From Bacillota bacterium (GTDB lineage Bacteria > Bacillota > Clostridia > Christensenellales > CAG-138): a DNA stretch of 64,000 nucleotides. This document shows, piece by piece, positions 8,591 to 16,380 of this stretch. The position numbers were made by a program, and so were the translations under genes. Positions within the stretch are counted from its first letter, which is position 1. Every line of letters begins with the position of its first letter. The notes beneath the pieces are model-generated. The model was not told the DNA's origin and searched no databases. It was given only the letters and a program-made list of their open reading frames with translations. The DNA is taken from positions 1 to 64,000 of the forward strand of contig JAEYCM010000046.1 in the NCBI GenBank assembly GCA_023455425.1, in the 5' to 3' direction.

Positions 8591-9850
8591 ATGCAGAAGC
8601 GCAACTGGTACCCGCTTGACAATGCGGCCAATATTTATCCCGTCATCGCAAACAAGGGCTTTACCTCCCAATTCCGCTTTACGGCGGTGATGAAGGATGC
8701 GGTAGACCGAGAAGCGCTCCAGCGCGCCTTGGACCGGATGCAGCCGCGGTTTCCCGGCTTTTATGTGCGGGTAAGGCGGGGCGTGTTCTGGTATTATCTC
8801 GAACAGATCCATAAACGTGCCATGGTGGAAGAGGATACGCTCTACCCCTGCCCGCCGCTTGTGCGCAATGAACTGCCTTTCCGCGTCAAGGTCCATAACA
8901 ACCGCATTTCCTGCGAAATCGCGCATGTCATCTGCGATGGCGGCGCGGGCCTGACGTTTTTTAAAACCTTGCTCAGCGAATACGCGCGCCAGCTGGGGGC
9001 GGAGGTGCTGCCCGAGTGCGGCGTACTTTCCCTTGAAGAGCCGCCCCATTCGGAAGAGCAGGAGGATGGATTCTCCCGGTTTTCCCGTATGGGCGCGCGC
9101 CCCACGCGCAAAGAGCCGCAGGCCTACCACCCCACTGGCACCCCGCTTATCAACGGTGTAAGGTATATTACTACGGGGAAGCTGAGCGTGAACGCCGCGC
9201 TGGAGCTTGCCCGCCGCCATCACGTCTCGCTTACGGAATACTTAACGGCCACACTCATCCATGTGCTGTACAGCATGCAGCTTGCGGGCCACACGCGGCG
9301 GCTAAGGCCGGTCAAGGTCAGTGTACCCGTCAACCTTCGGAAATACTATCCCACCCGTACGCTTCGCAACTTTTCCCAGTATCTCAACCCCGGCATCGAT
9401 CCCAACCTGGGCGATTTTTCGTTTGGAGAAATATTGGAGCAGGTGCACCACTATTTCCGCTACATGTTTACGGAAAAGAACCTCAACGCGCGCATTTCCA
9501 AGAACGTGGGGGATGAGCGCAATCTTGTGCTGCGCGTGGTGCCGCTGTTCTTAAAGAAAATGAGCATCCGGTTCGTCTATGAGATGACCGGGGAAAAGCT
9601 GTTTTCCTCCGTCATATCCAATATCGGGAGCGTGGGCGTCCCCAAAGGGCTGGAACCCTATGTGGACCACTTCCTGTTTGTCCTATGTACGGCAAAGCAC
9701 AACGCGGTGGAATGCGGCGTCATCAGCTACGAGGATACGCTGTGTATCACGTTTACCCGCACCATTGCGGAACCGCATGTAGAGCGCACATTTTTCCGTG
9801 CCCTCGTCCGGCAGGGGCTGCATGTGCTCTTGGAAAGCAACCACACTTAG
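8591..9850 (+). CDS. Alcohol acetyltransferase/condensation-fold acyltransferase
   Basis: A 419-residue protein starting MQKRNWYPLDNAAN. It has the chloramphenicol-acetyltransferase/condensation fold active-site motif HxxxDG as AHVICDGGAG (near residue 115) and a later NLRKYYPTRTLRNFSQY segment like the second half-domain of alcohol acetyltransferase (AATase-like) proteins. Such enzymes move an acyl group from a thioester to a hydroxyl or amine. The start is at ATG 8591, with GGCGGAGGAA overlapping the end of the hydrolase gene, which implies coupled translation. The next gene, the zinc-ribbon membrane protein, starts 15 bases after its stop. Acceptor and donor are unknown. Confidence 0.82.
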   Translation: MQKRNWYPLDNAANIYPVIANKGFTSQFRFTAVMKDAVDREALQRALDRMQPRFPGFYVRVRRGVFWYYLEQIHKRAMVEEDTLYPCPPLVRNELPFRVKVHNNRISCEIAHVICDGGAGLTFFKTLLSEYARQLGAEVLPECGVLSLEEPPHSEEQEDGFSRFSRMGARPTRKEPQAYHPTGTPLINGVRYITTGKLSVNAALELARRHHVSLTEYLTATLIHVLYSMQLAGHTRRLRPVKVSVPVNLRKYYPTRTLRNFSQYLNPGIDPNLGDFSFGEILEQVHHYFRYMFTEKNLNARISKNVGDERNLVLRVVPLFLKKMSIRFVYEMTGEKLFSSVISNIGSVGVPKGLEPYVDHFLFVLCTAKHNAVECGVISYEDTLCITFTRTIAEPHVERTFFRALVRQGLHVLLESNHT

Positions 9851-9865
9851 AAAGGAGCGTAAGGT

Positions 9866-10573
9866 ATGGCATATTGCGTTAATTGCGGCGTGGAACTTGA
9901 AAAAAGCGCGCAAAACTGCCCGCTTTGCGGCGTGGAGGCAAAAAACCCCAAGGAGCCGTTTGATCCTTCCGTGCCCCGCTCATACAGCGCGCGGATCGCA
10001 ACCATACAGGATCAGGTGGAGCGCCGCTATACGGCCATTATCATCAGCGTCCTGCTTGCGTTGGCGGCCGTTATCTGCGTCATGGCCAACCTCGTATACG
10101 AGGACAGCTTTACCTGGTCCATCTATGTGGTCGCAAGCCTTGTGTTGGTTTGGGTGCTTGCGATATTCCCGCTTCTGTATCCGCGGCTGCATCCCGTGGT
10201 GATTGTGGCGCTCGACGTCTGCGCGCTGCTATTGTTTTTATACGTGATCAACTATCAGGACCCGGCCTCGGATTGGTATACCCGCCTGGCCATGCCCCAG
10301 GTGCTGCTTTACGGCTTTCTGGCGCTTGTCGTGGTGCTGCTGTGGCGCACATCCTTTGTGCGGGGCTGGCAGCGTGTCGGCGTGGCGATCATGGCGGTGG
10401 GCGCGGGCGTCATGGGGCTGGAGTGCCTGCTGGATCTGTACAACAGCATGCAGGTGCAGTTGCAATGGTCGTGGTTCGTCATTATCCCTGCGTTTGCAAT
10501 TGGGCTGATCCTGTTTTTGATCGAACGCAAGCGCGAAGTCAAAGAGGAGATCATGAAGCGGCTGAGGGTCTAG
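9866..10573 (+). CDS. Zinc-ribbon multi-span membrane protein (DUF6320-like)
   Basis: A 235-residue protein whose first 22 residues hold two CxxC pairs (C4/C7 and C18/C21), a small zinc ribbon, followed by a linker and about six or seven hydrophobic segments from residue 55 to the end, finishing in a basic tail (ERKREVKEEIMKRL). This layout matches the DUF6320 proteins that often stand beside AATase-like genes in Clostridia; that association is from memory. AGAAAGGAGCG lies before the ATG. The function is unknown. Being the third gene of the hydrolase-acyltransferase operon, it could be the membrane site or exporter for the acylated product. Confidence 0.8.
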   Translation: MAYCVNCGVELEKSAQNCPLCGVEAKNPKEPFDPSVPRSYSARIATIQDQVERRYTAIIISVLLALAAVICVMANLVYEDSFTWSIYVVASLVLVWVLAIFPLLYPRLHPVVIVALDVCALLLFLYVINYQDPASDWYTRLAMPQVLLYGFLALVVVLLWRTSFVRGWQRVGVAIMAVGAGVMGLECLLDLYNSMQVQLQWSWFVIIPAFAIGLILFLIERKREVKEEIMKRLRV

Positions 10574-10694
10574 CTTTGAAGGCATATTTCATTTAGAAAA
10601 AGTGCCGCGCGCGGAAGACGGGGGCTTTGGCGTATGTTTTCCTGCGCCTGTGTGAATGCAATGTGACAATGTGGAAACATAACCGCCCGCATAC

Positions 10695-10723
10695 TTGAGA
10701 TAAAATGCTTACAAGCTTAGAAT
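10695..10723 (+). promoter_or_regulatory. Promoter of the amylase gene
   Basis: TTGAGA (10695-10700) and TAGAAT (10718-10723) are spaced by 17 bases, ending 27 bases before the amylase ATG. Confidence 0.65.
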
Positions 10724-10750
10724 AAAAGAGGAAACTTAAAGGAGAACTTC

Positions 10751-12754
10751 ATGCCCGCCTACGCGCTGCACCATTCCCGCCTTCTGCGCTTCCGTTCCCC
10801 GTTCGGGGCTGTTCGAGCCGGAGAAGCCGTAACGCTTCGCCTGTGGGTCACCGCCCGCTATGCGAACGCAACGGTTGCGCTGCGGCTGTGGATCAACAAT
10901 CGGGAACGGCTGCTGCCCATGCAGGGCAAAGCGGGCGACGGGGGCGTGTATTTTGAGGTCGCGGCGGATATGCCCAAGGAACCCGGCCTTGTCTGGTACT
11001 ACTTTCTGCTTACCCCGCCCAATGGAAAGACGTTGTTCTATGGCGGCGAAGGCGGGGAGGGCGCGCTGTATTCGCATGAGCCGCCCGGCTACCAGATCAC
11101 GGTATACGATCCCGCATTTACGGTTCCGCGCGCGTTCCGGGAAGGGATACTATATCAGATATTTCCGGACCGCTTCCGCCGCAGCGAATTATTCCAAAAC
11201 GGCACGAATCCCGGCATTGCCTATCACCGGGCGTTGGGGCGGCGGGTGCGCGTGCAGGAAGATTGGTCCGCCCAACCGGCGTATTTGCCGGAGGAAGGGC
11301 AGGAGGACTACGCGCCCAACGATTTTTACTGCGGCGACCTGTACGGCATCATCGAAGCGCTGCCCTATCTCAAGTCCCTGCATGTGGATACGCTCTACCT
11401 CAACCCGGTGTTTGAAAGCGCGTCCAACCACAGGTACGATACGGCGGATTACAAACGGGTGGACCCGGTTCTGGGCGGCAACGAGGCGCTGCTTGCGCTC
11501 ACAGAGGCCGCAAAACAGCAGGGAATTCGCCTGATGCTCGACGGCGTGTTCTCCCACACGGGGGCGGACAGCGTATATTTCAACAAATACGCGCGTTACC
11601 CTTCCGTCGGCGCGTACCAGAGCAAAGCGTCCCCGTACCGCAGTTGGTACGATTTTCGGCCCCGGTACGAGCATGGCTACCGCTGCTGGTGGGGGTTCCC
11701 CGAACTGCCGGAAGTCGATGAGCTGGACGAAGGCTATACCCGGTTTGTCGCGGGCGAGAAGGACTCGCTGCTCAGCTACTGGGCGGAACGTGGCGTCACA
11801 AGCTGGCGGCTGGATGTGGCGGATGAACTGCCCGATGCTTTTATCGCCCTGCTGCGCGCGCGATTGAAAGCCGCCGATCCAAACGGCGTCCTCCTGGGCG
11901 AGGTTTGGGAAGACGCTTCCAACAAAGTCTCCTACGGCGGCCTCCGCATGTATGTGCAGGGCAAGACGCTCGATTGCGCCATGGGGTATCCCTTCCGCAA
12001 CGCGGTGGCGGCATATTTGCTCTATCAAACGGATGCGCACGCGCTCAGCCATGAGTTGCAGACGCTGCGGGAATATTACCCCAAGCCGTTTTACTACGCT
12101 TCTATGAACCTCCTATCCACGCACGATACCGTTCGCGCGCTCACCATGCTATCCGGCGCGCCGGACCGGGACGCGCTGACCAGGGAGGCGCAGGCGGAAT
12201 TCGCGCTTACGCCCGAAGCCCAGGCGATTGGGCGCACGCGGCTTATACTTGCCGCGGCCATTCAAATGACGCTGCCCGGCGTTCCCTCCATCTATTATGG
12301 GGACGAGGCGGGGATGGCCGGCATGGCGGATCCGTTCAACCGCGCGGCTTACCCCTGGGGACAGGAAGACGTGGCGCTGCTGGAATACTACCGTACGCTC
12401 ACCGCGCTTCGTTCCAAAAATCCGGCGCTCCGGGCAGGGTATTGCCGTATGGGTGCCGTGAACGCGGATATATTCGCCATCCTGCGCTACACCTCCTCGG
12501 GACGGGACGCGTTTTTGGAAGAAGCGCCGGAGGCCGCGGTACTGCTGCTGTGCAATCGTTCGCCGGAGCCGCAGCAGATCGTGTTCGACGCCGCATCCCT
12601 TTCGGAAGGGCCGGACGCGGCGGTCCCCTACCCGCTTTACGGCGTGTTTTATGATGTGCTCACCCATCAGGAATGGGCGTTCTCTGGTGATAGACTTGCA
12701 GCCTTGATTGCGCCCTACGGCATGCTGCTGCTTAAAAAAGACGAAAGCCAATAA
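10751..12754 (+). CDS. GH13 alpha-amylase (neopullulanase/cyclomaltodextrinase type)
   Basis: A 667-residue enzyme with no signal peptide, so intracellular. An N-terminal beta-sandwich (about residues 1-125) precedes the barrel, as in the GH13 subfamily that includes cyclomaltodextrinase, neopullulanase and maltogenic amylase. Catalytic regions are visible: DGVFSHTG (region I), WRLDVADE (region II, nucleophile Asp), GEVWED (acid/base Glu) and STHDTVR (region IV). The likely role is cutting imported maltodextrins or cyclodextrins to maltose and glucose. AAAGGAGAAC precedes the ATG and a good promoter lies just upstream, so it is probably monocistronic or leads the small zinc-ribbon gene that follows after about 105 bases. 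Confidence 0.92.
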   Translation: MPAYALHHSRLLRFRSPFGAVRAGEAVTLRLWVTARYANATVALRLWINNRERLLPMQGKAGDGGVYFEVAADMPKEPGLVWYYFLLTPPNGKTLFYGGEGGEGALYSHEPPGYQITVYDPAFTVPRAFREGILYQIFPDRFRRSELFQNGTNPGIAYHRALGRRVRVQEDWSAQPAYLPEEGQEDYAPNDFYCGDLYGIIEALPYLKSLHVDTLYLNPVFESASNHRYDTADYKRVDPVLGGNEALLALTEAAKQQGIRLMLDGVFSHTGADSVYFNKYARYPSVGAYQSKASPYRSWYDFRPRYEHGYRCWWGFPELPEVDELDEGYTRFVAGEKDSLLSYWAERGVTSWRLDVADELPDAFIALLRARLKAADPNGVLLGEVWEDASNKVSYGGLRMYVQGKTLDCAMGYPFRNAVAAYLLYQTDAHALSHELQTLREYYPKPFYYASMNLLSTHDTVRALTMLSGAPDRDALTREAQAEFALTPEAQAIGRTRLILAAAIQMTLPGVPSIYYGDEAGMAGMADPFNRAAYPWGQEDVALLEYYRTLTALRSKNPALRAGYCRMGAVNADIFAILRYTSSGRDAFLEEAPEAAVLLLCNRSPEPQQIVFDAASLSEGPDAAVPYPLYGVFYDVLTHQEWAFSGDRLAALIAPYGMLLLKKDESQ

Positions 12755-12859
12755 CGGGTTCAGAAAAGAGGGCATATCGGCTGATCCGATGCGCTATAAG
12801 GAATTTTCTCATGCGCTGCGTTAAATACGCGTATGTGTGGTATTATAAGGAGAGTGCTT

Positions 12860-13282
12860 ATGTTTCAGGGACGCTACGGAAACGATCATCTGAACCGTGC
12901 GTTAAGCATCGTGGCGATCATACTTGTACTGATCGGAATGTTCTTGCCCAGATACAGCATTGTCGGGCTGGCGTTTTCCGCCATATCCGCGGCGCTTATC
13001 ATATGGATGATCGTAAGGATGTTTTCCCGGAACTTTTCGGCGCGGGCCGCGGAGAACGCAAAGTTCCTCGTCTGGTGGACGCCATTGAAAAATAAATTCC
13101 GGGCGGTATTCAGCGGGAGCTATGCGCGTACCGCAGGCCACAACCCCACGTTTGCGGAGCGGCGCAAGTATAAGTACTTTCTCTGCACCCAGTGCGCGCA
13201 GCGGTTGCGGGTCCCGCGCGGCAAGGGAAAACTCCGGGTGACCTGTACCCGCTGCGGCAACAAATTTGAAATCAAAAGCTGA
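12860..13282 (+). CDS. Membrane protein with C-terminal zinc ribbon
   Basis: A 140-residue protein with two hydrophobic segments (about residues 14-30 and 33-53) and a basic cytoplasmic tail ending in a CxxC-x16-CxxC zinc ribbon (C109/C112 and C129/C132, FLCTQCAQRL and CTRCGNKF). The start at ATG 12860 is fixed by AAGGAGAG; the longer frame from 12833 has no ribosome site. The ribbon resembles those of MJ0042-type or generic rubredoxin-like zinc knuckles. It lies upstream of DUF1858 and rubredoxin genes in the same direction. Function unknown. Confidence 0.75.
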   Translation: MFQGRYGNDHLNRALSIVAIILVLIGMFLPRYSIVGLAFSAISAALIIWMIVRMFSRNFSARAAENAKFLVWWTPLKNKFRAVFSGSYARTAGHNPTFAERRKYKYFLCTQCAQRLRVPRGKGKLRVTCTRCGNKFEIKS

Positions 13283-13311
13283 GGCTTTAAGTAAATCAGG
13301 AGGAAACGATC

Positions 13312-13527
13312 ATGCAGGTAAACAAGGATATGACCATCGCGGATATCATTCAGATGGATCAGAGCATTGCAAACATACTGATGGCTTCGGGCATGCATTG
13401 CCTGGGCTGCATCATGGCCCATGGCGAAGACCTTGGCCAGGCGTGCGCCGTCCACGGCATTGACGCGGATGATATGGTAGACCGCATCAACGCCCACTTG
13501 GCGTCGAAAAACGCCCAAAACGCATAA
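13312..13527 (+). CDS. DUF1858 domain protein
   Basis: A 71-residue single-domain protein, MQVNKDMTIADIIQMDQSIA onwards. DUF1858 proteins are small helical proteins often found with hybrid cluster or redox proteins; many carry the CxxC-like pair seen here as GMHCLGCIMAHGED (C27 and C30). That motif suggests a redox disulfide or metal-sulfur role. AGGAGGAAACGATC precedes the ATG. Rubredoxin follows 84 bases later, which supports an electron-transfer or sulfur context. Confidence 0.88.
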   Translation: MQVNKDMTIADIIQMDQSIANILMASGMHCLGCIMAHGEDLGQACAVHGIDADDMVDRINAHLASKNAQNA

Positions 13528-13610
13528 CAAATAGGGACGGGCGCGCAAGATACCGCCGCCCGGCCTTTTTGTATCGTTTGGAGCGAAATTGATAAACTAG
13601 GAGGTATGTT

Positions 13611-13766
13611 ATGGTTTACGTCTGTTCCGTGTGTGGTTATGAGTATGATCCCGCCGTTGGCGATCCGGATGGCGGTATCGCGCCCGGCACCCCCTTTGAA
13701 GACATCCCCGATGATTGGGTATGCCCTGTCTGCGGCGTAGGCAAGGACATGTTCAACCCCGCATAA
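13611..13766 (+). CDS. Rubredoxin
   Basis: A 51-residue protein found by reading the gap between DUF1858 and the Rrf2 gene. It begins MVYVCSVCGYEYDPAVGDPD and ends in DDWVCPVCGVGKDMFNPA. The two CxxC pairs (C5/C8 and C38/C41), the conserved YxYDPxxGDP and the DDWxCPxCG stretch are textbook for the single-iron electron carrier. TAGGAGGTATGTT lies in front of the ATG. It likely serves oxygen or peroxide defence or another reductase; no partner reductase is adjacent. A clear terminator follows. Confidence 0.97.
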   Translation: MVYVCSVCGYEYDPAVGDPDGGIAPGTPFEDIPDDWVCPVCGVGKDMFNPA

Positions 13767-13790
13767 CAAGCAATTATCTTTTAAAAGGCT

Positions 13791-13819
13791 GCCCGCAAGC
13801 TTTGCGGGCGGTTTTTTTA
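13791..13819 (+). terminator. Terminator after rubredoxin
   Basis: GCCCGCAA and TTGCGGGC arms (13791-13809) followed by GGTTTTTTT. Confidence 0.9.
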
Positions 13820-13847
13820 TAAAAAAGCCCAACCGTTGTACGGATTG

Positions 13848-13876
13848 TTGTTTCCATAGTAGAATGGTGGTATATT
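13848..13876 (+). promoter_or_regulatory. Promoter of the Rrf2 regulator gene
   Basis: TTGTTT (13848-13853) and TATATT (13871-13876), 17 bases apart, 19 bases before the start codon. Confidence 0.7.
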
Positions 13877-13895
13877 AGTAAAAAGAGGTGATCAT

Positions 13896-14333
13896 ATGAA
13901 GATCTCTGCAAAAGGCAGATATGCGTTGCGTATGATGCTGGATATCGCTATGAACAATACCGGAGACTGGATCTCGTTAAAAGATATCTCGCGCAGGCAG
14001 GGGATATCCGTCAAATATCTGGAACAAATCGTTACCGCGCTCACCCGTGCGGGTCTATTGCGCAGCAGCCGCGGGCCCATGGGCGGGTATATGCTTGTAA
14101 AAAATGCCTCTCAGTACACGGTGGGCAGCATCCTGCGCGTGGTGGAAGGGGACCTTGTGCCGGTGGCCTGTCTGGAGGATGCGGAAAACCAGTGTCCCCG
14201 CAAGGGCACCTGTCCCACACTGCCGTTCTGGGAAGGCCTTTCCAAGGTCATCAACGACTATCTGGAAAGCAAGACCCTGCAGGATCTTGCTGACGAACAG
14301 GCGCAGAGCATGGGGTGGGATTTTTCCATCTAG
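13896..14333 (+). CDS. Rrf2 family regulator with IscR-like cysteines
   Basis: A 145-residue regulator starting MKISAKGRYALRMMLDIA, the standard Rrf2 opening with a winged helix-turn-helix (about residues 10-65). Three cysteines, C92, C100 and C106, sit where IscR holds its Fe-S cluster (C92, C98, C104 in E. coli), so this protein probably binds a cluster, unlike Bacillus CymR which lacks that set. AGAGGTGATCAT precedes the ATG. The downstream gene is cysK, so the likely job is control of cysteine supply or Fe-S assembly in response to cluster status. A hairpin separates the two genes. Confidence 0.9.
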   Translation: MKISAKGRYALRMMLDIAMNNTGDWISLKDISRRQGISVKYLEQIVTALTRAGLLRSSRGPMGGYMLVKNASQYTVGSILRVVEGDLVPVACLEDAENQCPRKGTCPTLPFWEGLSKVINDYLESKTLQDLADEQAQSMGWDFSI

Positions 14334-14354
14334 CGCCTTGCTTTAGGGAATAGA

Positions 14355-14389
14355 ATGGCCGCCGCTTTTTTGCGACGGCTCCATTTTTA
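14355..14389 (+). terminator. Terminator-like hairpin between Rrf2 gene and cysK
   Basis: Arms ATGG..GCCG and CGGC..CCAT are followed by TTTTTAA. It ends 17 bases before the cysK start, so it may act as an attenuator as well as a terminator. Confidence 0.6.
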
Positions 14390-14405
14390 ATGGGGGGAGA
14401 ATCAA

Positions 14406-15332
14406 ATGCCGGATATTAAGCAAAGCATATTGGAATTGATCGGCGACACTCCGCTTGTCGCGCTCAGCCGCATCGCGCGGGCGCATCATGTGGACGCCGC
14501 GATATTGGGCAAGGTGGAGTTTTTCAATCCCGCCGGGAGCGTAAAGGACCGCGTCGCCTACGCCATGCTGCAGGACGCCGAGGAGCGCGGGTTGATCGGG
14601 GAAGGCAGCGTCATTATCGAACCCACCAGCGGCAATACCGGCATTGGTCTTGCGGCGGTGGCGGCGGTATTGGGCTACCGGGTTATCCTCACCATGCCGG
14701 AAAACCGCAGCCTGGAACGGCGGACGCTGCTTGCGGCCTACGGCGCGGAGCTGGTGCTCACCCCGGGGCCTCTTGGCATGCAGGGCGCGATCGATAAGGC
14801 GCAGGAGCTTGCCCGTGAAATTCCCAACAGCTTTATTCCCGGTCAGTTCACCAACGTAGCAAACCCCTCTATGCACCGGCGCACCACCGGGCCTGAAATC
14901 TATTGCCAGACGGGCGGAGAGGTGGATATTCTCGTTGCGGGCGTGGGTACGGGCGGCACGCTGACAGGGGCGGGGGAATATCTCAAAGGCCGTATTCCGC
15001 ACTTGCAGGTAATCGCGGTGGAGCCCAAGGAGTCGCCTGTATTGAGCGGCGGAAAAAACCGCCCGCATAATCTGCAGGGCCTTGGCGCGGGCTTTGTGCC
15101 CAAGGTGCTGAACACCGGCATCTATGATGAGATATTCCCCGTGAGCGGGGAAGATGCGTTTGCAGCGGGGCGCGAGCTTGCAAAACGGGAAGGGCTGTTG
15201 TGCGGCATCTCTTCGGGCGCTGCGCTTTATGCGGCGCTCCAGGTCGGGAAACGGCAGGAAAACCGTGGCAAGGTAATCGTCGTGGTGCTGCCGGATACCG
15301 GGGAACGGTATTTGTCCAGCGGCATGTTCTAA
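14406..15332 (+). CDS. cysK: Cysteine synthase A
   Basis: O-acetylserine sulfhydrylase, a PLP enzyme making cysteine from O-acetylserine and sulfide. The 308-residue protein shows the PLP lysine K47 in NPAGSVKDR, the substrate loop TSGNTG (74-79), the phosphate loop GVGTGGTLTG and the C-terminal CGISSGA with the PLP-ring serine. Length and motifs match CysK rather than the longer cystathionine synthases. A GGGGAGAATCAA ribosome site lies before the ATG. It is downstream of an Rrf2 regulator gene with a hairpin between them, and is convergent with the exonuclease gene. Confidence 0.95.
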   Translation: MPDIKQSILELIGDTPLVALSRIARAHHVDAAILGKVEFFNPAGSVKDRVAYAMLQDAEERGLIGEGSVIIEPTSGNTGIGLAAVAAVLGYRVILTMPENRSLERRTLLAAYGAELVLTPGPLGMQGAIDKAQELAREIPNSFIPGQFTNVANPSMHRRTTGPEIYCQTGGEVDILVAGVGTGGTLTGAGEYLKGRIPHLQVIAVEPKESPVLSGGKNRPHNLQGLGAGFVPKVLNTGIYDEIFPVSGEDAFAAGRELAKREGLLCGISSGAALYAALQVGKRQENRGKVIVVVLPDTGERYLSSGMF

Positions 15333-15371
15333 AGGACAAGCCTGATCGGATCGCCTTCCGGCGGAACGGAC

Positions 15372-15998
15372 TTATAAATCAATAGAAATGTTGTCCTTCT
15401 TCTTGGAGGGCGCGACGGTGGTTTCCGAACGGGAACGCTTGCCTGCTTTTTTCACGGGCGGGTACTGCTGCACATCTTTTTCGTCCACCCCATATTTGTC
15501 CAGCAGCAGGTCAAAGAGCGCGGCGCAGGCCTGCGCGTCGTAGAGCGCGTTGTGGTGGCGCACAAGCGGCAGCATCAGCCCTTCGCACAGCGTATTGAGC
15601 CGGTGGTTGCCAAAGCGTTCCTTTTCAATATGACGCCGGGCCAGCCGGCACGTGCAGATGTAGGAAAACGAAGGCGCGGGCAGCCCATAGCGCTGCAATG
15701 TGCGGCTGACGACGGAAAGGTCGAACGTCGCGCTGTGCGCAAGCACGGGCATCCTGAGCGCATACGGAGCGATTTCTTCCCACACTTCGGGGAAGAGCGG
15801 CGCGTCGTATACCATGGACGGCGTGATGCCGTGGATGGTGATGTTGTACGGGTCGAAGTGCGTTTCCGGGTTTACAAGGTATTCCCGTTCAAACACGGGT
15901 TGCCCGTATTCTTTATAGACCACCCCGATGGAGCAGAGCGCGTCGGCGCGCGCGTTGGGCGTTTCCACGTCCAGCGCCAGATAGGATACGATCTCCAT
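15372..15998 (-). CDS. DEDDh 3'-5' exonuclease, DnaQ-like
   Basis: A 208-residue stand-alone exonuclease domain. Exo I is ALDVET (D10, E12), Exo II is HSATFD, and Exo III is HHNALYDAQA with His and Asp five residues apart, the DEDDh arrangement. Such proteins act in proofreading, repair or RNA/nano-RNA trimming. A basic tail (KKAGKRSRSETTVAPSKKKD) may help nucleic acid binding. It is convergent with cysK and isolated from other genes. Confidence 0.88.
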   Translation of the reverse strand: MEIVSYLALDVETPNARADALCSIGVVYKEYGQPVFEREYLVNPETHFDPYNITIHGITPSMVYDAPLFPEVWEEIAPYALRMPVLAHSATFDLSVVSRTLQRYGLPAPSFSYICTCRLARRHIEKERFGNHRLNTLCEGLMLPLVRHHNALYDAQACAALFDLLLDKYGVDEKDVQQYPPVKKAGKRSRSETTVAPSKKKDNISIDL

Positions 15999-16110
15999 TG
16001 CCCCACTCCCTTTCGTGTACTTTGGGTATCATGCGCCAATATTGTGCGCACCATAGGCTTGGTATTGAGTATACCATACGCCGTAAATCCGGCGCAAAGT
16101 TAAGATTACG

Positions 16111-16160
16111 TTGGGGCGCTACCCCAAACCCCGCTTAGGGCTGTAACAGCCCTAAGAACC
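16111..16160. repeat. Composite palindrome copy 2 (hairpins B and A)
   Basis: Hairpin B (16111-16127) pairs TTGGGG with CCCCAA around CGCTA. Hairpin A (16134-16156) is a perfect palindrome except its centre: arm CTTAGGGCTGT, then AACAGCCCTAAG. It ends in GAACCC like copy 3. Confidence 0.85.
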
Positions 16161-16185
16161 CAAAAAGAAAGGGAGCTGCGACAGA

Positions 16186-16380
16186 ATGGAAAAATTCATC
16201 CCCAAACAAAAGCTCAGTAAAAAAGCGAAACGCGCGCTCAACAGCGCGCAACGGGCCACATGGGGCACATTCAACCCCGTGACCCGCAAAGCGAAAAGCC
16301 CCAAAGCGTATGACCGCAAAAAGCCTCCGCTGGACCAGGATCCGGACGGAGGCTTTAGTCAATATCTGATTGGAACTTGA
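16186..16380 (+). CDS. Short basic protein of unknown function
   Basis: A 64-residue lysine/arginine-rich protein (MEKFIPKQKLSKKAKRALNS) with a ribosome site AAAGGGAGCTGCG before the ATG. The first 55 residues are GC-rich and coding-like. The last ten or so (ending QYLIGT) come from the AT-rich segment that also encodes the C-terminus of the DUF2971 protein on the other strand; the two frames overlap by 22 bases. The original C-terminus may have been lost when the AT-rich piece arrived. Function unknown. Confidence 0.6.
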   Translation: MEKFIPKQKLSKKAKRALNSAQRATWGTFNPVTRKAKSPKAYDRKKPPLDQDPDGGFSQYLIGT

